DNA of 64,000 nt from positions 43,259,152-43,323,151 of the forward strand of contig OX381720.1 in the NCBI GenBank assembly GCA_947462335.1, written 5' to 3'. The DNA comes from Harmothoe impar (lineage: Eukaryota; Annelida; Polychaeta; Phyllodocida; Polynoidae). The notes below the pieces were generated by a model. That model was not told the DNA's origin, ran no database searches, and saw nothing but the letters and a program-made list of their open reading frames with translations. The translations under genes were made by a program, and so were the position numbers. This document shows positions 38,701-50,700 of this stretch, piece by piece (the stretch's first letter is position 1; each line of letters opens with the position of its first letter).

Positions 38701-41700
38701 TTCAAAATATCTCTACCAATAGATTTGATTCTTAAAGATTGAAAGTGATCAGCAGCCTCCCTCAAGTTGATCTTGAGGTGAATGCACTTTTATTCACTTT
38801 TAATCTTTTCTCCTTTCTCTATATCTCACTATTCTTTCCCTCTCAGACTTAACTAACAGTTTTTGCATGTCACATAATGTGACAATTTGGTAACAAAATT
38901 GATTCCAATACTTACGTTCACAAAGCATTGTACTAGAGGCTGAGCTCCATGTCCCATTAACGCAAGTCAGTTCACGCATGGTGGTTCCATCATCAAGGAT
39001 GTAACCTGGATGACACGTGACATTGATGTTGGTCCCTGATAGGACCTCAGTATTCCCGGATGTAACAGTAGAGTTCTGCACCACAAGTGCTGGACATACT
39101 ATGGCTGAAAAGAAAAGTCATAAATAGTGGTCTTTACCGTCTTTTGGGTTATTTGGTTGTCCTCGTGAATAGGTCTAGGGATCAGGGCATATCGGACCAT
39201 TAATGCAAAGTGTATATTCTATTGTATATATAGAACAGATGAATGTTTCAGTGAGTCAGTTGAACATATCTAATTGGTCAAGCTGTTTTCATAATGTAAT
39301 TTTTCAGCTATCACCTCTCCCACACCTTCACAGCATTGTAGCAATGTCCTCTGCCTGATGTAGATGTTATGTTTCTCAACTTTACATTTAAGATGTTTTG
39401 GGGATCAGCCCTTATTTAATATCTAATTGTCAATTGCAATGAAATTACAGAGATTGACTTACAGGTACACACTGATGCATTCAGAATGTCATTACATAAA
39501 ATGTAAGGTAGGCTTTATTAGACAAAAAACATACGTATACAGGAGACATTGAGAGGGGTCCACTGATTTGACTTGAGACAGGTTGTCTGTTGTGACGCCA
39601 GTACATCATGTGGTTGGTAATCTACATCACAGGTATACATCACAGTGGTGTTGACATCAGTGCTGACTGTGCTCGGTGATGCATGTGAAAATGTAGGCAC
39701 TGGCTCACACCGGGTATCTGGTATAACAACAAAAATTGAATTTATGAATCTGTACAGGCAGGGAAGTATGGATTAGATAGGAACGAACAGGGGGAGGGAT
39801 TGAGGTTGGGAATTCGGGAGGGAGACAAAAAGAATTGAGAGAGAGACTCTAGAGAATACAGAGTGCAACAGTAAAGGAGATAGGGAGTTAAGGAATTAGG
39901 TGGGGGAGACAGGGTAGTAGAGAATGAGGTCGGTAAATAATGGTGGGAGACAAAGAAGTAGAGAGGGAGGGGGAATTACAGGGGGATACAATTAAGTAGA
40001 GAGAGAGAGAATATGGGAGGGATACATTGGGATATGTTGGGAGGCAGCAAAGTAGGGAGTCGGTGTATCAGTATAAAATATAGAGAGATATGGATGAAGG
40101 TAATGAAGTAGGAAGGGAGGTAAATAGTGATGTGGGGAGGGAAGTGGTGAAGTGGGGAGGGAGGTAGGGATCAAATCCCTGATGGAAAACAGGGAAGTAC
40201 AGTGAGGCTGTTTCTATGTAGAAGAAATGGGATATGGGAACAAAGAAATCAATTCCAAAAAAGGAGGGAGTGGGAAGTTGTGGAAGATAATTTAGCTAAA
40301 CATGAACCATTTAACGGAAAAGGAGAAGCAGATGTATGTTAATCACTTTGGTAAATCTTTGGTATTCTCATGATCAGAGTCAATAAAATGTACTGTGAAA
40401 TAAATGCAAAGTGAAACATTCTTTGATAAATATCAGCGAACCAGGGAATAATAACGATTAGATTCCCAATCTGATGTGGCACAATATATTCATCTCACCT
40501 ATACAGTTGACATAGACCCTATCCCATGTGCCATCATGTTGACATGTGACAGTGGCATTAGTGGTTCCATCATAGAGACGTAGTCCAGGGGAACATGTGA
40601 TTGTGATCATTGATGTTACAGGCATGGACAGGTGTTTTTCATTTGCACTGAGTTCCCCAAATACAGTGGGGTATGGAGGGCAGAGGATAGCTGGTTAAAT
40701 ACAAGGAAGAAGATGTTATGGGTGAAGCTGATTGCCGGCTATATATAGACAATTCCTCAAAGAACATATTAGTCAACATCTGTGACTTGATGATAGATAT
40801 ATAATCAACTTGAGTTGCTGTTCCAACTTAGTTATTTGTAATGGGAACTTATGGGAAGAGTAAATAAAAATTCCTGTGTTTACATCATAATGGTGCTAAC
40901 TATACTGCATGTGTGGTTATTTACAATAACTATGTAGATTATCACTCGATTACTTAACTCACATTAAATTGGCCACTTTAGTAAGATACATGGAATACAG
41001 CGTATGAGTATCCATTTACTGCTCATTTGATATTATACACAAGAAAGTAACTGTTTAAGTGATGTAATTGATCAAAAGGTTCTTGGTGACTAATATGTCC
41101 TCATCATATTATCTACAAGAAAAATAATTATACGAATACGAATAATACTAACGTTGGCAATCCAGGAGAGTGTTATTCCAGTGGGAAATATTTCCAAGTA
41201 GGCAAGTGAGTGTTTTCTGCGTGCAACCATCTGGGAAGCTGTGCCCAGGGTCACAACTTGCAGTCACGTGGGTGTCCACTAGCACCTCCAGGGTGGACAG
41301 GGAGGCATTAACAGGAGTGGCCAAGGTGGGGCAGATCCGGGCTGTGTGAGAACAGGTACCCATGATTATAAACTTTGAACTTCTCTGAAATGTGTATTCC
41401 AGAGTGGATTCATGAGCAGAAGTATCCATGCATATATTCTTTAAGGGGTCAGGAATCAAAATTGATTTTGCAACGTGACCCAGTTTATAAATTATACGGT
41501 TGATAATACTCGTGTACATGAGACATCATACACCTACCAGAACAGCCCTCATCAAAGTTGTCTTGATCCCACAGATTGTTTGTCTGACACCTGAAGGTGA
41601 TAGTTTGTCCACCATCTTTGAATCTGTGACCACTGATACAGGTGAAGGTCATTGTTAAGGAGTGGCCCTGACCATAGGAATTGGTCACAAATGCATTCTT

Positions 41701-44700
41701 TATCATTTGAAGAGGTGGACAGGTCTCTGTAAAATTATAGATAAAGCATGTGCTGGTCATATATTGGACAAGCTTGTGACATTTGGCACTTAACCTTCTC
41801 AAAACTATCGGCCTCAAGAGAGGCCAAGCTGTTTAATTTTTTTACCAATACTTATTGGTTGTGTCAGAGTAATGTGTAAGGAAATTGACCTTGAATGACA
41901 TTGTCTAAGATGTTGAGTGACCAAAGATTATTTTAGGTGAAGTGACATTTTCTCTCATTGGACCAGGCAAAATGTGCATACATGTATAAATATACATGTG
42001 CCTATGTACCAGATACTTACCCATACACTCCTTATATCCTACCCACTGTCCTCTGGGATTGCATTGTATATCTGCTTGGTGCAGTCCGTTCATGAGGCGG
42101 TATCCATTGGTACAGCTCACCAGCACCTTGTCACCTACACGCCTGCTAGCAGAGGTCAGCACACGGTTCTTGAACTCATCCAACTGAGGGCATTCTAGAG
42201 CTTGTGCTGTGAATTAAGCATACATGTATGACTTTGGACACAGCATATATGAGTAACCTTTAAGTACAGCATCATGCTCCCATGCAGGTGTGCATGGTGT
42301 GCACACACAGTATCTGTGAGTATAACTCCCTGGCGCTGCAATTGTGTCAACCCTTTGGTACTCTAGCACACAACTGTTCTTAAACAGCACTCGCGAGGTA
42401 GTCATCATTATAAGCATCATGATTACCAAAGGGCATAGTGAATTCTCCTCTTAAATAGTTAATGACTATGTTGTACCTAGTTTATATATGCAAGGAACAA
42501 CTTAGACTATAATATGTTCCATCTCTCCTAAGTATATTAGACAGTGTTAGAATAGAGAAGTTACATTTTCTTTCTGGTGGTGGGGAGTAAATAGTCTATG
42601 AAATGGGCAATTTGTATCAGGTGCCTGCTATGTTGGTATAATTATGTAGGGAAAGGGTGGAAATCATTTATTGGAGGGTTCTATAAGTTCTAAGTTTAAC
42701 TTTCAACCAACAGCGATAAGCAACTTAATGGGAGAGAGTGTCAAATGTTAACTCACCTTGACATTGAGGCATTTCTCCGCTCCACTCCCCAGCACTGGTA
42801 CACATGAGGGTGGTGGAGGTGACCTGCCTGTCCGGGATCCAGTACCCTGGAGCACACACCACCAGCAGGTAGGCACCCACAACCCGGCCCTCCAGCCACA
42901 CTGTCTGCTGATCTGTATTCCAGCCCCCGCTCAGTTCTGGGCACAGCACCAACACAGGGTCAGGGAAGATCTGCACATAGGCATCCTGCAGGATGGGGGC
43001 TTGTTGATTACTAGGGGTTGTCATGGTAGGGGAGGTTGGGGGAGCTGTGGTATGGGGAATAGTAGAAGTGGCTCTTGTGGTTGTCATTGCAATGGGTTGA
43101 GTTGTTCTGGGTGTGGGAGGAGGTGTTGTAGGTGTGCTTGCATCAGTTCTAGCTGTGCTGTGAAGTGTGGTAGTGGTTGATGTAGGGGCTGTGAATGGGG
43201 TGGTGGCAGCTGTAAATGGGGTAGTGGTAGCTGTAAATGGGGTAGTTGCACCTGTGATTGGGGTAGTGGCAGCTGTGAATGGGGTAGATTGACCTGTGAA
43301 TGGGGTAGATTGACCTGTGAATGGGGTAGATTGACCTGTGAATGGGGTAGATTGGCCTGTGAATGGGGTAGATTGACCTGTGAATGGAGTAGTGGCAGTT
43401 GTTGATGGGGTAGATTGAGCTGTGAATGGGGTAGATTTAGCTGTGAATGGGGTAGATTGAGCTGTGAATGGGGTAGATTGACCTGTGAATGGGGTAGATT
43501 GGCCTGTGAATGGGGTAGTGGCAGTTGTTGATGGGGTAGATTGACCTGTGAATGGGGTAGTGGCGGCTGTGAAAGGAGTAGTTTGAGCTGTGAATGGGGT
43601 AGTTGCAGTTGTTGATGGGGAAGATTGAGCTGTGAAGGGGGTAGTGGCAGCTGTGAACGGACTAGTTTGAGCTGTGAATGGGGTAGTGGCAGCTGTGAAA
43701 GGACTTGTCCCAGAGGTTAGTGGTGTGCTTACAGATGTTATGGGTGTGGCTGTAGACATGGTAACAGGGGTTGTAGACGTTGTTGAAGTTGTAGATATGG
43801 TGAGACCTAAAGGGAGAGAGAACGCCCTGCCCCAATTACATTCATAATGCATTCATGATAATTATGATCAACACCACATCTCAATCTTAAAGTTATCTTC
43901 TACTTTCAATTTGTGTACCTTCCCAAATCGGAGCTCAATCTGTACTGACATGCTGTTGTATGGAATTAGCTATACCGGTAGTAGGTTCTATTGACTATTT
44001 TACATTTAATCAGTTATCATAGATAGATATCATAATATGCATACCACATACCTTGTTTGAGGTCACAAAAGTGAACTAAACACAATCCAGAAGAGATTAT
44101 ATGACGTCCTCCCAGCTGTTTACATATGCCTGTAGTTATGGTCAAAAAGCCATGACTGATCATTGTTTTATTCAAACAGCCAGCCGGTGGGGCCATCACT
44201 ATGACCTTAGAGAATGGGTTACTGCTGATATCTGTTGTCATTGCACTTGCAGCGGCCCTGCACCAGATAACATCACATTCCATGCCATCATCAGTGTCAA
44301 GAAGAGTTCCTCCAAGTGCGGCACAATCTTTGGAATATGATACTACTATACTTAACTCCTTAGTCGCGTCATCACAGAACTGATTTTCAGATTGCATGAC
44401 TCCATGGTACATAGATGGGTCGTAGCCATAGGTGTAGACACAGTATCGAGAGGATCCCACACCAGAACTCACTTTTCTACCAATCAGGCATGGCGTGGTA
44501 AGGGATGGATTCACCGCAACAATGGCCTCGCTCATAACTGTAAAGAGCAATGTATCAATATTTCAGCTCACTGTGTTGATTCTCCTACTATAATGATCAA
44601 CCGAGTAATAATAATGGTGATGCTTTCATAGAGTCACATCTGATAAATAATGAGTCATTTAAGGGCCGCATAGTGCCGTAGTATACCCTCAGAAAAGTGA

Positions 44701-47700
44701 GAGTCATTGTCGCTAAAACTACCCTCACCTGAGGGTCAGGCACTCTCACCTGAGGGTCAGGCACTGCCTGACCCTCAGGTGAGGGTAGTTTTAGCGACAA
44801 TGACTCTCACTTTGCTCTGTGTGTATGCAATCATGCCCTTTGTGGTCATGATGCACGAATGCAGACCTGACGAGTCTATTCACCATGTCCCACTCATTGA
44901 TTCAACCCTGGTTAATTACTTTCTAGGGCTGCATTCATGCACTGTGAAAAAACATGGTTATGTATTGGAGCACTATGCGGCCCTTAAAGAGTTATAATAC
45001 ACACAATTATCAAACCAGACCAGAGATGTAAGTACAATAGTAAGCTCACCATTCACGGTGGCACAAAGATCCACCATGCAGTCTGAGGAGGAGAGGTTGC
45101 CAAGGCAGGGAGCACCCGTCTGGAACATATCAAGAGCCTCAACAAAGGACCCTGAAGGACACCCTCCTACAGGCACCACAAGCAGGGAGGGCTCCGTGCC
45201 CTCGCAAAAACTGGCCTCGCAGGACTGTATGTTTCTACCATATAGGTAACGGCAGATAACATGGGATGAGATAGACATTAATCCCCCATCCACAGCAGAG
45301 GTACACTTTTCTCTAGCGGTCAGTTTGAAAGCAGATAGGTTGTCTTTCCACGATGTCCTGCATGATACAGCATCTACAGGAAAATGGATGATAATGTGTT
45401 GAAGAACTTGGGCTCATATAGCAGACATCTTGCATTAAAGGATGAGGCTCATTATTAAAAGAAAATCACCCCTTAGGAAATATATCTTGTTTCAATTTAG
45501 GTAGTTATCATATTTATGAAGTGTTCATTTCCGATCATCTCACAATATTTCATTATGGACCCTGACTTCAATCCTACATGTGAAAAATATTAAACTCACT
45601 GCAGTTTAAATATCACAAGGAGATGTCATTTAATAGGTCATGTATGGAGACTATTGCCTACCTTTTTCATATGTCCATTGTAAGATTACTGTACTGTTTG
45701 TATAAACCTACCCAGCAAATTAGTTCGAGTTAGTGTCTGGAACGTGCACCTTGTGTGACTGGGCACCATGGCAGAAATCTGTTAGTGCACTATTGGGTGT
45801 GCTGATTTATTCACCAAGATGTCTACCATGGTAGCATAGAATGCAGTTGTGTGCAATTCATGCCAATCATTAACTATGTTCATGTGTTGAGGAGGGTTAG
45901 ACCTTTATCCAAATAAGATTACCAGAGGAAAGGTGTCTATGGCCTGTCTCTCCAATTACCACTTTCATCAAAATCACATGGCATGTATTTCAATATCTAA
46001 TGAAACTTTGTAGCATTAGAAGTGGATGACCAGGTCTTAGATACATTGAAAACATGTTATCATGGTTATACACAGTGATAATGATTTCATTTTACCCATG
46101 AGGATATCAAGGAACAACAAAGATGGCACCTGGTGTCAAAACCCTGTACTATTTCTACCTAACAAAGTGATAATAGTAATGTTTGAAGATGTGTGAGTGT
46201 GTGCCAGAATTGAAACTAGGTGACACTGCGTCACACAAATACCTGCACTGTGTGACACCAGGTGTCATCAAAGTTGATTGTTCCACTTTTCCTGACTAAA
46301 GAGAATGATCATCTTTAGATATAAGTATCTAAACATGAGTCCAATGTATCATGAATCACACAATACACCTGTCCTTCTATTAAGATCCATTAGGTATAAA
46401 GATGCATGCCATATCAATTTAGTTAACGCAGAATTAAGGGGTGATCCATTTAGTATGTCACGCTTTTTTTGGCCATTTTGAAGACCCCACCCCCCTACCC
46501 CCATGTCACACTTTGTCACACTTTCCCAAACACCCCCTAGAAAAGTATGTCACAAATCTGCTGACACCCCCCCCCCCCAGTACCGCATCATATAAAAGAC
46601 CATACACATTATTGTGATAACCAGTGCAGTAAGGTCTTTCATCATATTGAATATAAATTGTAACCCAGATTTAATACAATTAGATTGGTACGAAAGTGTT
46701 GAAAATATGACATCAGGTATCAGTCAAATCCTTCAAGTCCTCCTAGACAGGAAAATAGTGGATTTTATCGACTAGAACCCTTTCAGATTACAACTGTTCA
46801 AAGAGGCATTAACGAAATCACACAAGTATTGGTTGCACAATAGATTTTTGTGGCCTCTATCCATGGATTCTTGTCTGTTTTCACAGGAATACAAGGTGTG
46901 CTGGAACTGCTTCCTGAGGAAGGGGGCCTCAGTTTTATTTCAACATGGGTGTGCGGCTGGCCCTCCAGCTACCCTTTTCCTTGGCGAGGGAGAAAAATGA
47001 CCCATAGTACAGTGTCTAGGTTTAAGAAGATTCTCTGAGGAGTGAGCCTTGGTAAAAGGCATTTTAGTCAAAAGTGACCTTGATTACAAGTTATTTTGGT
47101 GACCTTTGTTGAAATCTCCAAAAAGTGACCCTTGGTGAGGGAGGTTTTGGTGAAAATTGACCCTTGGTGATGGGGATTCTGGTGAAAAGTGATAATTGGT
47201 GAGAGGATTCTTGTGACAAGCGGACCCTTGGTAGGCCCTAAGGGGGATCTTGCTCAAAATGTAACCTTGTCAGCCACACACCCATCTATATAAAATATAC
47301 AACCCCCGGGCATTGCTATCCTTTCCTCTGATGTTGAAGTCCTAGCTGTGGTACCCGCATAGGTTTCAAGTAGCACACATGAGATTATGATGCTGCTTAG
47401 TGGCAATGCATAAACAGCAGTGCAGCATTTATTTAATATAGAGTTTTAAAAAAATCTGAAAGTGTGACGTCACACAATCCTATACACCCCCCCACCCCCT
47501 TGTCACACTTTGTCACAGAAAAAAAAGACCCCCCCCCACCCCTTCGGGCGTGACATACTTAATGGATCGCCCCTAAGAGGTCCAGATGGTAGACACCTTT
47601 CCATTGGTCATCCTATTTGGATAAAGCCCTGGCCATCTTCTGTTGAATGTGTGCACTCTTATGTTCATGGTTAACATAGACCAAGTACATAATACTCATT

Positions 47701-50700
47701 AGCCCTATGTTAAAATGCTAGTTTTCACAAATTAGCAGTACACACACCAATAGTGTGGGATGGCAACCTATGTCAATTCCCAGGTAGCAAGGGTATATTG
47801 GGCCAATGTCGACAATCATCGACTCCATCGCAATCGTTATACCAACCATGGCCCATTGTAGGTAATGCATGCATTGGTTCAACATACAAATTACAATGAT
47901 GGCCCACCCTTGGCAATTCGTATAATGGGCCATTGCTGGGTTGACCCCTGGCCCAGAGCTGGCCCATGCTTGATATTGCTGATATTGACCCAGTGTTGGC
48001 CCAGTGTTGGAACATTTCAGGGCCATCATATTATTTCTGATGTTGGACCAACATCAATTCTAACTACACTTGTCCAATATTGGCTGTGATCTACACCAGG
48101 GGGATTCAATGTTGCCTGAAGAATATCTTACAGGATGGCTCCAACTTTGCCATCATATTGGGTTATAAATGTGATCCCCAGTGTGCTCTACATGTTTAAA
48201 GGTCAGAGGAAGTTCATGGATGAAATTTGATATCTTAAAGTGCAATTTACTGCATGACATCAGTGGGAATCTGTCAAAAGGAACTTGAAGACACCTCATC
48301 TATGGGTAATGGAGTTAGATAAGTCCTAAATCATAGTAATACAAGTTTGTATGGTGTCTAACCAATTTGCGATAGAGATCAAGATGGATTGAAAAGACAG
48401 AAATGGCTTTTCCTAAACTGATGATACTTGACAGTCATGTCTTAAATGTGATTGTACATTCAATTATACACATAAAAATAGTATTGTTCAATATAAGTGA
48501 TTGTTGCAGTTGTCCTATATTGAGAATCATATGTTGGAGCCACATATGTATTTCAAGGTTGCCCCAATGTTTAATTTGTAACCTTGGAATAATGTAAAAA
48601 CATTTTAATGTTGGCCCACCATTGGGCCAACATCAAATCAATATCCCTTTTTCCGAGCATGGGCCATTACTGGGCCAGCGGTCAAACCAGCGGTGGGCCA
48701 ATATCAAAATGCCAATATTGGCCCATTTTTAAGTGGTATGTTGGCCCAATGATGGCCCAATGTACTTATGTTACCTGGGTTACTGCTGGTGCTAATGATT
48801 ATTACAATGTTTCATATAATATAGCAATCCATGACAAACTAAAAATACAGGACTACATATTTTGGTCGAGGGCATTATATATTTCGTCATTTTGTGTGAA
48901 TAAGCTTTTAGCAAATTTGTCAGAACTGTGTGAATCTGTTCCATGGAGCACAGTTTGAGTGTGTGTGAGTCTGTTACATGGTATACATATCACACAAAAT
49001 GCACGAAATGAGCACACAGTTCCAGGGGTAAAACAAGGTGAAATAATCTGGAACTAATTTGCTGGGTATGAATTTACTTATCGTTATTTCTGGCATATCT
49101 AGATTCTTACCGTTGTCATCGAGTGGTTCACGGTAACCCTTTGTCATGTCACATATTGCAGTGGTCGTAGGGTATAAAACAGGTCTTGATGCTGAAAAAC
49201 AAATATTGGTATTTATGATAAACCAATGTCACGTTTAGAATTGATACCATAAGCTTTCCAGTGATATATTGCATAGCAGATATCATTTCTAGTTTTTGAG
49301 AAATGGCATCAAGAATATGGATGTGCATTGCTCTATCCAAAACGGTAATTTTATTCTGCTTGATCCAAAAGCAAATATCAGCCTGTGTCTTGCATTTTAC
49401 GCCATGGTGGTGCCCCCTGGGGCCATCCTGCGGTCCTTTAAACACATATCATTTCTTTTCTCATATAAATGGGAAATAATTATAAGGACCCATACCTGGA
49501 AGCAGTCTGCATGTCTCCACCGTACAATAGTCAGTGTGTCCTCGTTGTTTGTGCAGACCACCGAGTAGACTACAGTCATTGGGACTGCCCACATGCAGCT
49601 GCATCCTGTAGATCCAAGACCCAGCGGGACACCCCCCTTTCACAGCGTAGATGAAACCATTAAATTTGCTGTGTATGTCACACAGGTTGATCTCACAGGT
49701 GTGAGATACGCTGTCAAAGACGCCACTCTTCATATCACAAACATTCAAGGCATCAGTCCACACTATTGGAGAAAATTTAAAAAACATAATGACACATTTT
49801 CAGGCTGATCATAGTAGTATATATGATTATCATGGGTGATGTTTAACACAGGCAGATCTGATTGCGTAAAATGACATAGTGCGTATCAGGGCAGGCCTAG
49901 GTTAATCACACGAGCGGGAGTAAACCCCGGGGAGCGTGGACCAACTTTTTTGCATATTCTTAAAGTAAAATCTTAATCTTGAATTAAGACTCTTCAATTA
50001 TATTTGTTGATATCTATTATTATTTGTACGCTTTGAGACACCGCAGACACCCCATACAATGGTAGCTACGAAAATGCCCACCACTCCCAAAGCTTCAGAA
50101 TTAAGACTGCGAAATTATCATCTGACTAATCTTAAAACCGACCTCGAAAGAGTATAGAACAAAAGAAAACAGGTGTTTGATGGGAGAGTCCCCTATTTTT
50201 ACATGTGCATACCCCGATATAGGCTATACAGCAGAAGGAAAGGGGGGTCTCTGGGGCTCGATATTCCGCATTAGCGAGTTGATCACTGTGCAGCGCCATC
50301 TTGTCTGGTACCAGTGTTGTTTCTCCTGCTAACCATAACAGCCAGCTGATTAGCTGAAGCTGGTTCCTGTCATGTCCGAAATTTGGAGTTTTAGGGGCCA
50401 TGAACCTTTCAGTTATATGCCTTTATTGGGAATCCTAATGTCCTCTGTCAGATTGGGGGAGTGGTTAGGACTTTGGCCCACTACTTCATGGGTCATGAGT
50501 TCAAATCCATGTCAAGGCTAATTTGTCGACACACAATTTTAAATATATTTTTGGTAGGTCAAAATCCTAATAGTATACAATTCGGTTGTAAAGATCCTTA
50601 GTCATAATGTAATCTAAAATGGTTTTGTATAATTTAATACATCTCTAAGTTTTCATTTGTAAAATAAATACAATTACTATTTTTAACCAACTAGGAAAAA

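Larger units (their letters stand above)
36313..42206 (-). other. Gene A exons 12-19: sushi (CCP) modules 2-9, one per exon
   Basis: Eight exons of 162-192 bp, each a full sushi module with four Cys, a Gly-Tyr/Gly-His after Cys2-3 and a Trp before Cys4 (for example CLTGYWF...CDETGQWS, CHPGYIL...CVNGTWS, CDPGHSF...CLLGN). All start and end in phase 1, so any number could be skipped without a frame change. Sushi modules bind complement proteins, carbohydrates or adhesion partners in known proteins. Confidence 0.9.

Noticed and set aside
47718..48089. A 103-codon minus-strand frame full of Gly-Pro, Trp and His
   Set aside because: Arises from clustered TTGGCCCA repeats of a TIR element.
50454..50512. 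A tRNA gene
   Set aside because: A- and B-box-like words are present, but no acceptor stem or full cloverleaf can be drawn, and the unit is part of an inverted repeat.
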